Below, one piece after another: positions 21,301 to 32,275 of a stretch of 64,000 nucleotides of DNA. This DNA comes from Oxytricha trifallax (lineage: Eukaryota > Ciliophora > Spirotrichea > Sporadotrichida > Oxytrichidae), in NCBI GenBank assembly GCA_000711775.1, contig ARYC01016985.1, positions 1 through 64,000 of the forward strand, given 5' to 3'. The position numbers and the translations under genes were made by a program. The notes under the pieces are model-generated. The model did not search any database, was not told where the DNA came from, and was given only the letters and a program-made list of their open reading frames with translations. Each line of letters opens with the position of its first letter. Position 1 is the stretch's first letter.

Positions 21301-23622
21301 CTATATATTAAAATTCATTAAATTTAAATATTAATCTTTTAAAAATCTACAAGTATATAATCATTTCATACCTTATATATTCATATATTGAACTATGAAT
21401 TTTATGTATTTTTTAGCTAAAATTCATTATTTCAATATGAGACGCCCATGCTGTAAGATAGAGGATATTCGAAGTTCTGGTATGAATATTTAATTGGGTT
21501 TTGCTTGAATTCATCAGGATCAAAATAACTAGTCATAACTAGAACTTTAATTGTTGTTTTATCAAAAACATTTTCGATTTCTGATTTTTCTGCACAAGTA
21601 AAATTTTTATTCTATTCTTGAAGTATCTCATTAAAGTAAAACTAAAAAATTAAAATTAAAGTTTAGTATTAAAGTAATAAAGTTACTCTTTTTATAGCTT
21701 TTATTAAAGCTTGTCGCAAGAAGAAAAAATCTTTTTATATAGGATTTGTAATTATAATTATTTACATTTAGTAGAAATTCTTGCAAAGCACTTAATTTAA
21801 TGTTGTCATTTTTTAATTTGATAATTTTGAAAGTAATAAAGAATCATCCAAATAAAAGTTCAATAAAATGATTATAATAACGGTCATTTTTTCTGATTAA
21901 ATAGGCATTAAAAAATTTCTAATTAAAATATTAAGTCTCAATTAAAGAATATATCTTTGACCTTATTTATCAAGACTCCGTGATTGTCTTCAAAAGAGAT
22001 CTTGCAAAATAGAAAAATAAAAAAGTTTTATATTATCGGGTTTCCTTAATTTTTTCTAAAAATAAATTATAATTTTGTAATTGTTAATATTATTTTGAAT
22101 AATAATTTTATTTTCTTGACAAATTATTAAATGAGAGTTAAATATAAGAATTCATGGTTAATTTTTAAATGATTATTATGAAAGAATTATATTATTTTGA
22201 TTTTAATATAAAAAGATTTTTTATAATGAAAAATAAAATGTATTTTAATTTGCAATTCTATAATAATAATAATGATATTTAAAAATTATTTATATAAACT
22301 CTAAGAAAGTACAGTTATAAACATTTAACAATAAAAATCTAGATAGAATTACTTTTATGGGTTTGATTGTCACAAGGTGTGATGACTATCGAAAAAGTGC
22401 TAAAATTTCCTGTCAAACTCCCTGCTAATTAAAATTTGAGATTATCAGGGCATAAAAGAGCGCTTGTGTGCATCTGTTCAGCGATTGTTTGATCACCACC
22501 AAATCTATTTTTAGTACAAGAACTTATTATATATATTTCCATTAAATAAATCAAGTTGATTGCTTTTTATATTTAATTTTCATATAAATCCCATATATCA
22601 TGCTTCAAATGTTAAACAAACATTTATATAAAATGAAACTTAATTGGAAAGCATCTTCAGTCCTTTCTTAAACCCCTTAGCTGTCATAGTTGACACTGAA
22701 ATTTCTTACTTTTATTTAGAAGTACCGATAAATATTATCGGAAACATCCTATGAACTATCATTGACTGAAAAAGTTATTCCAATATCAAACTTTTACATT
22801 AAATAATTAAGTAATTAGGATAAGTTATAATTCTAAGGTAATTAGGGTAAAATATAAGAAAACTAATTATTAATAAGATTTAACAAAATAAGCCAAGATA
22901 TATAATTTCTCAAAAAAATCCCTAAATTTTGAAATGTTAATACAAATAATTAATTAATATACTTTAATTGTGAGATTTAATCTATTTATAATCATAATTG
23001 CCTATTGCAGACTAATATTATTTAAGCGCTTTTATTTTTGAGAAATTCCCATTAGTTCAAATATTTTTAATCCAACAAAAATTAATTTTACCCATAATTA
23101 AAGATTTTCAGGAAAATTATCGGTGAATAGACATTTAAAAATATAAAAGTCAGGTAGCCTTTTTTAAACATAAAAAATCTCATGAATTTTATGAATTAAT
23201 GAATTCATTAAACAAGTATTTTGAATATAAATTAAAATTCTTTTGCTAGTCAACATCTATCAATATATCTTCCTTGAGAGGATCTCTGTAAAGAGTCTTT
23301 TTTACAATAGTACCTTGTTTGTTATAAATATCAGTAAGTCCTAAGATAAAATAAAGCAATCAATATTATAAGTAAATTATAATTATATCAATGTTTTTAC
23401 TTTAATTATAAATCAGTATATATCATATTAAAATTAATGTTTATGACTTATTATATAAATAATATTTCATTTTTTGTTGAACACAGCTAGCCTAGTAATA
23501 ATCGTGAAAAAACCACCAAGAAAGGTTTGGTAGGTGTCCTTAGATTTGTACATGAGATTTATGGGTGCCCCATACATATCCACAGATCGCACCATTCTTT
23601 TAATTTTGCCTCTAAACTACAT
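15336..23622 (-). CDS. Gene B: ciliate multi-segment membrane protein, paralog of A, with C-terminal tail
   Basis: The start is MQFRGKIKRMVRSVD at 23622 (second codon TAG read as Gln). It shares with A the stretches DMYGAPINLMYKSKDTYQT, KKTLYRDPLKE, FDIGITFSV and LLCPDNLKF with CD residues. Further coding pieces are a YFDPDEFKQNPIKY segment (about 21450-21650) that is typical of this ciliate family, and a hydrophilic cytosolic tail at 17002-17310. The tail continues across a large IES to a TGA at 15336. Three IESs are resolved exactly; pieces between 17310 and 21450, where the last membrane helix is expected, were not securely placed. Function unknown; the protein is probably an integral membrane protein with a cysteine-containing outer domain. 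Confidence 0.75.
15444..17001 (-). other. IES of gene B, 17-bp pointer AGCCATTAATTCAACAC
   Basis: Perfect 17-bp direct repeats lie at 15427-15443 and 16985-17001. Collapse joins KEKSSLGKE to HQFNTPISFKSI in frame and reaches a TGA. The segment inside (16189-16510, minus strand) is open and hydrophilic. Confidence 0.85.
18601..18891. mobile_element. MITE-like element, copy 2
   Basis: It has the same arms as the copy at 13103 (CAATTTAAACAATATTGGGC ... GCCCAATATCGTTTAAATTG) with about 15-20% differences. It lies in the unresolved part of gene B, presumably in an IES. Confidence 0.85.
22527..22708 (-). other. IES of gene B, pointer TAAG
   Basis: CTTA on the plus strand at 22523-22526 and 22705-22708. 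Collapse joins FQIKV to SSCTKNRF in frame, at the same codon as the 925-bp IES of gene A. Confidence 0.85.
22796..23244 (-). other. IES of gene B, pointer AAAAG
   Basis: CTTTT on the plus strand at 22791-22795 and 23240-23244. Collapse gives VDQQKFDIGITF, matching gene A, although the pointer is shifted by a few bases from the TAGTAA of A. Confidence 0.85.
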
Positions 23623-24970
23623 CTTATTAAACTTTAACTTTTTAATTACATATATTATTGATCTATTACAATCGATTTGAGAATTCTAAATATAAGATTT
23701 TATAAAATCTTTGTATTTAATTGATTTACATGCGAGTAATATTTTATTTAATAAATGGTATTAAGTATTTAAAGGAGTATGACCATTATAATGTCATAAT
23801 TTGAAATTAAATTTTTTCATTATAATTTCATTTAATTATTTTTAAAATAGTTTAAACGCTATGCTGTATTAAGAATATCCTTTTTCTAAAGTTTATTTAA
23901 CTATAATTTGGTGAAATCTTAAGTAAATATATAAAAAGCTATTTCTTCTAAAGGAATTGAATTTATGGAGATTTTCATGTTAAATTCAGGATTTGATAAA
24001 AAGAATTTTCACTTCCAATTAATTATCATTTTGGAATTTGAAAGCATTAATTAATTTTGATTAAAAAAAATTACAACAATTTAAAAAGTATTTACAACTA
24101 ATAAATTTTACAAAATACTTTTTTATCTTAGAGCATATATTTATTAATGTCTTCTAAATATAAAGGCAAAATATTGAAATTATAAGTTTAAACACAAATA
24201 ATTTAAAATCAAATTGAATTAAAGAATATTAATAATATAATAGATAAGAGATCTTAATTTTACATTTTAACAAACTCAAATCTCTTCTATTAATAACTTA
24301 TTTGACTATACAAACTATTTTTTATTAAGATTTATGAAATGAGACTTTATTTTATTTAGAATTCTTAAATATTTTCATTAAATAACTTTTGAATAAAAAT
24401 TTCAATATTTAAAGCTTTGTTTAAAATATATAAATTGTGATAGCTTAAAATACTTTTTAAAGACTTTTATTGAGAAAAATTTCCTTATATGTTAAAAAAT
24501 TTTTACAAAAAAATTTGATTCGTGATTGTAAAGATAATTCAATATTTTATAGGTAAAACTAAGGTTTGCATGAATAGCAATATTTTGTAAGAAAAATTAT
24601 GCTTAATTATTAGAATCAAGTTTATCAACAAATTATTTATTTTATATAATTAATAAATTATAAAAATAATAACTTATCAAGATAAAGTATGATTTGAAGT
24701 AATTAATGAAATAACTAAATATTTGATTACAATATTAAGATACTAATAGACAAGCATACTTTAAATAAAATTATATATTTATTAAAAATGTTATGTAAAT
24801 TCAATGAATCAGATTTCTATTATAAATATTGTTCATAATAAATTAATTATACATTTATACTTATCTTTTAAATGGCATAAAAACTTTAAAGATGGTAACT
24901 GAAAATTCTAATTTTTAATTATATTATTTTGAAACGATAATGTTTTTCTGTTTTTAAAATTGATGCTAAA
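23623..24970. other. AT-rich intergenic DNA
   Basis: No gene, repeat pair or pointer-joined coding piece was recognised between gene B's start and the end of the next gene. Confidence 0.5.
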
Positions 24971-27063
24971 TCATTTTAATATTTGTATGAGTGCTCTTTC
25001 ATAGTCTTTTTCATTCTTGTAAAATTGGCAATTGCTAAAGTATTTTAATAATATTTATACTTAAAGTATTTCTTAAATGCGGTTGATCTTGTAAATTAAA
25101 TTCATACAGTAAAGATAGAAAATAATATTGTTGAGTTATACATAAAAATATTGGGTCAGCTTTCCATATTCATCTATTAATATGTCTTTTCTATAAATCT
25201 ATTCAATTTTCAACTATGAAATCTTCTTATTTTTTTAATTTTATGTATTATTATCTACAGATATTTTTTTTAATTTTTCATTTATATTTGATTAAATTTG
25301 ATAACTTCAGGATTTATAAACTATTTTATTAATAATTAATAATAAATTGCTTGCACACATATGAACGAATCCTTCACTCTTGCCTCCTGCTTTCTTCAAG
25401 CTTTACAAGTTTTCACCTAAAGCCCCACAACTGCATAGATTAGGAATTTCCTCGCCACTCAATTTTTCACCTTTCTCTTTAACTAAGGCTTTCAATGCTT
25501 TCAAGTATCTATAGATTAGAAAAAAACAATGTTTTTAATTTTAAATGCAAAATATCTAGTTTTCTCTACTTTTTATTTCTTTTCTTGCTCGCTCATGCCT
25601 TGTGTGTTTCCACTAAGCCACCATTTATTCTCCTTATTCTATGCTGAGTTAATTATTATGCTATAATTAAAATAATCTTAATGTTTTTACTATTTTTTAT
25701 AGTTAAAAGCAGTTGAATTTCCTTTCTTCTATGATTACTTAGTTTAATTTCCAGAAACACCTGTAACAAACTTATCAACCTGCTTGAAATCTCTATTTTA
25801 TCTGAATCTCTGCAGCATTGAGTACTCATGTAAATCGTAAATGGCATGCTCTGTTAACACTTCCTTGTCGTTTACACCAATCTTTTCGAGTTCTTCGTGG
25901 TCAATACGTTGGTATAAATCTCTTAGGTTTAAGACTTTTAGATCTTGTTGCTATTGTTATAATTGTTACTGTTGGTCTTAAGCTTGAGTTTAATCGTGTT
26001 GTATAAAAAGATAATAATAGAAGTGTCAAATAAAATTAAGTTTTATTATTAAAAATTCTTTGAGTATACATCATTTTATTTGAAAATTAGAAATTTAATT
26101 ATTAAAGTAAAGCTTTCAAATTATTTTTATTAATAGATATTTTAAAATCGTTATATTTAAAAGTATAAAATAACTTTACTCTTTAAATCCACAAATATTT
26201 AAATTATCGTGTAAAGATTAAGATTCATCATGTTCAGATACTTCCTAAATGGGCTCAGACAGTACTTTAGACTAATACTATGACTGTAAATTGCTCTACT
26301 CGTGTTTGATTTAAGCATGATAATTGGTATGTTAACCTGCTGGGTCATCCTAACTCAATACTGTCACATTCCCCTTGTTTTTGTTCTTATCCCAATTTTT
26401 CATCATTAATTTCCTTTGCTTCTCAGCGTAATCCTTGGCCTTCAATATTCTCTCTCTATCCTTCATCTAAGCCTCAATCTCACTTTATTTCTAAGTTTAT
26501 TGCTACTTTTACAGCTTTTCCTTAGCAGATTTCTTGGTTTTATCTTGAAATTCCTTAAGTTTCTGTTCTTTTTCTTGTTTGCGCCTCCTGGCTCTCTCTT
26601 CCTCATTAATTGCATTGTATTCTGCGTTTATGAAGCCATCTTCGTAGGATATCTGAGACATGCTGCTACTCATATGACTGGATGACATATCGAGGGGATG
26701 TTGAATCACTGGTGGCTGCTTAAATGCTGAAGAGAGATTAGATTGGTTTAGACCGCCTCCTAAAGTACCAGTCTTTTCAAAACCTTAACCCTTAATAATA
26801 ATCTTAAATAATTAATAATAATTTAGCCCATATAACTCATGGTTGAAGTCATGTAGGAAGACTGTGCATCTGACCTAGAATCATCAAATCCATCAGGGTC
26901 TGCATGTTTTATTTAAACATAAATTATAAAACTTTATCAAAGTATGTTAATTATTAAGATTGACACTTTCATTAGCGCGTTTATTGATGTTTGTTGTTTT
27001 ATATTTTTGTTATTTCTTTGAAGTGGATGAGCTCATACTCATATCAGCCATTTGTTTGTTCAT
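24971..27063 (-). CDS. Coiled-coil protein with conserved C-terminal Cys motif
   Basis: About 479 residues after removing five IESs; the joined length is a multiple of three. The order is a Ser/Met-rich start (MNKQMADMSMSSSTSKK), a charged coiled coil (INEEERARRRKQEKEQKLKE), and a Gln-rich block followed by DLYQRIDHEELEKIG. The C-terminus has CSCG, MCASNC, FYKN and then YERALIQIL. That end, CxCG then C-x3-C-x-FYKN, resembles the C-terminus of a coiled-coil family found in many flagellated eukaryotes, but I cannot name it securely. It probably binds a metal through the Cys residues (inference). Its ATG overlaps the end of the neighbouring open frame. Confidence 0.85.
25037..25351 (-). other. 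IES, pointer AGCAATT
   Basis: Repeats at 25030-25036 and 25345-25351. Collapse completes the Cys motif as MCASNCQFYKN and reaches the TGA at 24971. Confidence 0.9.
25512..25558 (-). other. IES, pointer TAGATA
   Basis: Repeats at 25506-25511 and 25553-25558; 47 bp. Collapse joins VEKT to RYLKALKAL. Confidence 0.9.
26000..26212 (-). other. IES, pointer ACACGAT
   Basis: Repeats at 25993-25999 and 26206-26212; 213 bp. Collapse joins ESQSLHD to QTQAQD in frame. Confidence 0.9.
26788..26825 (-). other. IES, pointer TAA
   Basis: A 38-bp A/T-only insert. Collapse reads SYMGQGFEKTG. No GT..AG splice option exists. Confidence 0.8.
26909..26948 (-). other. IES, pointer AACAT
   Basis: 40 bp; repeats at 26904-26908 and 26944-26948. 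Collapse joins LNNQH to ADPDGFDD. Confidence 0.85.
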
Positions 27064-28086
27064 TTTTGATTAAATTCTAAATATTCAAAATTTAAATTCA
27101 TAAAATCAATCTGAAATTTAAATTCACTTTCTTAATGACATTGTTTGATAGGGATTAAATATGAATCTAGAATTTAATTAAGAAATTACTGTGAGACATT
27201 ACGATATTTTTCATTGGTTTTATGATTTTTTTTTGCATAATCTCCTCTCAATATCTTATATTTTATCAGTTTAAAATAGTTTATTTCTGTATAAACATAT
27301 AAAAATCTGTTTGTCTTTCTCTTCTTCTTTTTATGTTTTCTCTTCTTCAATCCCTTCTACTTGCCATTATCATACTACTCATCATTATCCTCATCAGTAC
27401 TGTCTTCTTCTTCCTGTACCTTCTCCACTTCCTTGCCATCATTGTCAACTCCATCGAGTTCATCCTGTTCTTCTTTCAGTTTCTATAACCTTGCCTTCTC
27501 CATCATTTTAATGCGATGTATCCTGGCTTGCCTCCTCCTTTTGTTGTTCTCCTTTTCTTCCTCAACCAACTCAGGGTCTTCATCCTTAATGAATTCCTTG
27601 ATTTCCACGTATGGGATGTGGCCTTAATTATTGAAGAATACTTGCTTAATATCATCGTAATACTTCACTATTACTATTGTGAAGATTAATAGTTGGATTG
27701 AAATAATCGCACCCACAGCTGACATAAAATAATATATGGGCTTAATAAAGTAAAACTTTGCTATAGAAATTTATTAAAAAATAGTTATATAAAGACCAGG
27801 TATCTACATCCCATTTAAGTCTTCTTAGTGCCTTCAGCGAGTCTTCACTTTAATTCTAAGTGAGTGATTCAGAAATCCATAATTCACTTAAATGACCTAT
27901 TTTGATAAAATATTTAGAATAAATTGGTTTATAACAATAATTGTTAGTAATAGACAACGTCTAATGATTATAGATTTTACCTCTTAAATAGAAGAATGTC
28001 GAAAGAGGTACCACAAGCATTAAAACAGTGCATAAAATGACCTGCTCCTTAAGACTTTCCAGTCTTTTCTCTGGTCTCTCAGCCAT
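27060..28086 (-). CDS. Two-membrane-segment protein, VMA21-like (tentative)
   Basis: The start is MAERPEKRLESLKEQ, then a first helix (VILCTVLMLVVPLSTFFYL). A clean intron follows (27897-27980, GTAAAA..ATAG). Next is a polar loop (HLSELWISESL ...), a second helix (GAIISIQLLIFTIVIV) and a long charged tail with a Lys/Arg-rich stretch. The first helix with a Pro in VVPL and the two-helix layout recall VMA21, the ER chaperone for V-ATPase assembly, but the loop and tail are longer than usual. A second interruption near 27770-27830 is not resolved. The frame runs to a TGA at 27060 that overlaps the next gene's ATG, so the true end may be earlier. Confidence 0.6.
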
Positions 28087-28192
28087 TATTATTAATATTA
28101 ATATTATTAACAACTAAAACTTAATTAAATTAACTTAATATAGAATCACACAACTTAATCCCCAATAATCATTCGATTCCTTTTCATATAAT

Positions 28193-29631
28193 TCAAGTGA
28201 ATTTAGACTTAAATACCCCAAAGTTACTCTAAGCTTTATTTTTGAGTTCTTAACTCAAAAAAACTCCAACTTCAACAATCTCAGCTCTGGCCTGCTTCAA
28301 ATCCGACTCAATCAAAACCTTTTCATTCTAGCATTTATCATAGTTTTGTTGAGTGTCATTTAAGCGAGATTGAAGATATTTCAATTCTAATTCGCTTTGT
28401 TTCAGCTCGTACTTCAATTGAAGTAGATTCTCATGATGAGTTTAGTTCAAGGATTACAACTGTTGGTTGTGGAGAGATATAGTGATTGATTGCTAATCTT
28501 AGGAAGTAGTCAGGTTTTTAGTCATGAGAAATTGCTAAATAGCTTCAATAGGATTATAAAATCCTGAACTACTATGATCTTATCTGAGATTGAGGACCAA
28601 AGAATAAAGTGGTTTAAATAAAAAGTCTAATCATCTTTTTTACATTGTAAAATAAAATAACAATTAATATAAAGTGCGAGGCAAAACAACACCATGATTC
28701 CAGCTAAGCGATAAAAGCTTCTATTTGTCTATATTTGATCTCTCTTATTCCATGAACTATTTATATTCCCACTTTTACCCACATTTGCTGATATTTTATT
28801 ACTAAGACTTTATCCACTAATTATTCTCAGCAGATCATTAACACTTGGAGATTGTTCAAAAGTGCTCTTTTATTCTATAATTGGGGTCATATCTCTCTTC
28901 AAATAATCTTGAAATTTCTGATGATCAAGCTGCTAATTTGAATTTAGATTTTCTGCTTACAATTAGGTTTTAGTGTAAAGGTTTTAAGTAAATTTGTTCT
29001 TTGTTTAGGAATCTCTAGAATTTCCAGAAGAAGCTTAAATAAACTATTCCAATATTTCAGATTGTTCGTTCTCATTAAAGAGCCTTTGGAATTTATGACA
29101 TGGAATATTTTAAAGCACTATTTAAATATAAATGCTTTTTATTTTAAACATATGAAATTTCTCAAATACATCTTTGTTATGAACATCTCTACCTTAGTAG
29201 ATAAACTGAAGCTAATTTGCCTTATTCTGGCCATTTTACATTTTCTCAGTTTCAGATTAACTCAGTAAAATAGATTCATATGTATGATTTGGGCTACTCT
29301 CAATTGACCCCTGTAACATCTAACAATTTCTATTATCATATTACTGCTACTACTTTAGATACATTTGCTAATTTTACTTAGGCTTAATGAAGTCTACAGT
29401 ATCAATTGAGTCCCTTAAGATTTTCACTTACCCGTCATCTTCATAATCATTCTGAAATTAGTTTACAATAAAATCCTCTAGTCTTATAGAGTTTAAGTGG
29501 TTTTAAGTTGTCTACTTTTTAATTGAGGTTTTCTTACTCTCTTCAGTATCGAAATCCTCAAAGATGTGATTATAGAGCTATTAATTAGTAAGGTGATTCT
29601 TTTAAGTTTAGGTTTGCGATTAAGAGTCCAT
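28193..29631 (-). CDS. Single-pass membrane protein with Gln-rich front and coiled-coil end
   Basis: 457 residues with one intron (28579-28643, GTAAAA..TAAG), and the length closes in frame. The first 290 residues are Gln/Asn-rich and hydrophilic. One membrane helix follows (LAGIMVLFCLALYINCYF) just before the intron. The rest forms a coiled coil (HENLLQLKYELKQSELELKY ...). The start is the first ATG (MDSQSQTQTQKNH). I do not recognise the family. The layout of one helix with a long coiled coil suits a tethering or scaffold protein on an internal membrane (inference). No IES is needed to keep it open. Confidence 0.75.
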
Positions 29632-29685
29632 TTTAAAAGTTAACGTGATTAAATTAATTTTAAATGTCAAACTTAAATAAACTAA

Positions 29686-32150
29686 TCAATTATTGAAACT
29701 TTAAACTTAACCAAAAGATAATCTTTGAATAGGTTAACGATATTGACTTTTTGAACCATTTGGACTTTGTCTCTGTTTCTCAATTAAACTTTCTGTATCA
29801 AAAGAAATAAATGAAATCTTGCTAGTTAATTGGTAATTTGAATCTATTCCCCCTAGAATTACAAATTCATCTGGGTTTTAACCTGGAACACAGAAATGAT
29901 CAGCTCTTGCCATCATACCATTACCAACTATTTCGATTTGGATCCAGTTTAACCTATCAAGAGTCAATAGATAAATATCACTGTGCATGAACTTCCCTCT
30001 ATCATTTCTTCCCCCTGTTATAATAAGAGAATTTTCTTTTTCAAAATAAGTCAAAGAATGAGAATACCTTGGCTTTGGTTTTCTACCTGAGCAGAGTTTA
30101 TCTCCATTAATCCATTAAAGCTAGTCTTTAAATGGCTTTAAAATCCATAAATCATTGGAAGCTGAGCCATCAGATAATAGACCTCCAAAGATATAAAAAC
30201 CCTCTTCCTATATAAGCTGTGAGCTATTACCCCAATCAATATCTTTTAAGTTCAAAATTGTTCGCATGGAATCAGAATTCCTTTAATTGTAGAAAGCTGA
30301 ATGACCTCTAGAATGTGATAGGGGTTGAATTTAATTATCGATGATAGGAATGTCAGTGATCCAAAAGTTTTCATCAAGATCATAAATCAGCGTATCACTT
30401 GATTAATAATTGAATTCATTTATACCACCAAATATGACCATAAACCTGTTAAGTTAAAAAGCAGAATGGTTTCTTCTAGAATATGGCTGTAATTTATTTT
30501 GTATCCTCTCTGTCCATTCTTTTGTGTCTATGTTATAACAGATCATATCTTTAAGGGCTTATGATTTGGATTTTATAGAAGCACTACCAGTTTAGCCTCC
30601 ATAGAATATTAATGAGTTTTCATATTAGATCATACTATGGTTGAACCTACCTTGAATCTTATGCTCATAGTCGTGATAAATTAGCTTAAATGCATTTGTC
30701 TCTAAATCATACTGTTCTAACCTGGGAAGAGGAGCTATATTTCTTCCTCCAAAAATATAGACTTTATTGTCATAGCTTGACTTTAGAATTGTTGAACCCT
30801 CTCTTGTTTCCATAATTTCTTAAGAGCTTACGGGATCTTTTTAAAAATACGAAAATGCTTGCCTAGGACACTTATGATTATCCTTTTTTAACAGATAGAA
30901 TTTAATGAAAGCTTCTTTTGTGTGGGGAACTCTCGACATCATATTAGAATAAACTATTTATTATACATCGAGTCTATTGTTAGATTGACTTGGTGTTGAG
31001 TTTCGTTTTCTTAAGAAAAGTTAGTTATATTGGGTAGATAGAGAAGTTTAAGGTCTTTAGATATTTGACGAGTTAAAAGATGTGTTTTAAATAAAATTAT
31101 AATTCAAATAGTGTCATATAGGTTTTAATCTTAATTTTTCTTATATTCATTCATCATTTACATTCTTTTCAATTGTATTTGTAATTTGCTATACTATATT
31201 TTACTTTAAGGAGTCCCTGACCTTGTTTTTATACTAAAAGTATCACTTATTGGTGTCTATGGCTTTGAATGACTCCGCTATTTTTACTTAAGATTATTAA
31301 TAAACTTAGGTTCAAACAACGATTGGTTCATTTCAGCAATAGTTTAAAATTCTAATAATCGTTTTTTGGTTTCCAGTTTTATGAGTTCTTTTTCATTTAC
31401 ATCATCTTTGAAATGACATAAAAACGCCCTAGAGTCTTCATTTTATTTGTAAAGAGAAGAATCTTTTAGAGTATGTTCACCTGAGAAATTCTTGCTCATA
31501 TCGTAGTTATCATCTTTAAATTATACTCGTTTACCTATGCTAGATCTTAATTAGTCCTTGTTGGATTCATTCTAATCCGACTTTGTTGAGAATAGTTGCT
31601 TGGCCATATCTAGCTCAGCACTGACGTTTTTAATTCTTATTTTAGGCATTAAGGCAATCTTTCTTTTTTGTGAAATGTTTTGAACCAATATGTTTTGGAA
31701 TTGCTGCTTCTTATTCTCCATCATGATAAATTTGCTTAAATATTATGTCAAACTTTGAAGAACAAAAATATTCATTATGATAAAGTAATTGAAAATTAGC
31801 TTGTCGGTTTTGAATTATTAGATAAGTACAAAAATTTTAACAAATTCGTTAAAATCTATTCCCTTAATAAAAACCAACTAAAAGTAATTGTCAAAGTTGC
31901 TTTTTTACTTTCCTAATACTTCCTATATTTAGGTCTAATTATCAAAATATCTGAATCCCTAAAACTCAACTGAGGGAGTTCTTCTATTCTAAACATATTT
32001 AATCGGTATTTCTTCTTTTTATTTAAAATTTATTTTCTCAGTTGCCTTAACAGGGCTTATTGAGCTTTATAACTTTTAAGGATTAAACTTTGAAGTAGTT
32101 GTCATTCTTGTAGGTGAATTTCCATTTGGACTTTGAATAATTGATTTCAT
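29686..32150 (-). CDS. Kelch-repeat protein, six blades
   Basis: 815 residues after removing one 17-bp IES; the length closes to a multiple of three. The N-terminal 400 residues are basic, Ser/Asn-rich and of unknown fold. The C-terminal half has six kelch blades marked by YIFGG, LIFYGG, VIFGG, YIFGG, LIITGG and VILGG, each with the expected Trp or aromatic about 25 residues later, forming a beta-propeller. Propellers of this type bind partner proteins. The start ATG at 32150 gives MKSIIQSPNGNSP. A hydrophobic stretch near 31750-31880 is in frame but AT-rich and might be an unresolved IES whose length is a multiple of three. It shares a short intergenic region with CEP104. Confidence 0.85.
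31094..31110 (-). other. Very short IES (17 bp), pointer TATTT
   Basis: TATTT repeats lie on both sides. Without removal the frame meets TGA; with removal NLYDTIQNTSFNSSN runs through to the kelch domain. There is no GT..AG alternative. Confidence 0.75.
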
Positions 32151-32275
32151 GTTTTATTATTGAATAAAACTTATTTTTTAATTATGTTCATAATGTGGGG
32201 AAAAGTCAATTATATGATAAGAATTAAATTAATTGATAAATTGTGATTTTAATTTATATCATAGCAAATATTTTA

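Noticed and set aside
26416-27627. Plus-strand Ser/Leu-rich open frames at 26416-26685 and 27311-27627
   Set aside because: They are the reverse complements of Lys/Glu-rich coiled-coil coding on the minus strand.
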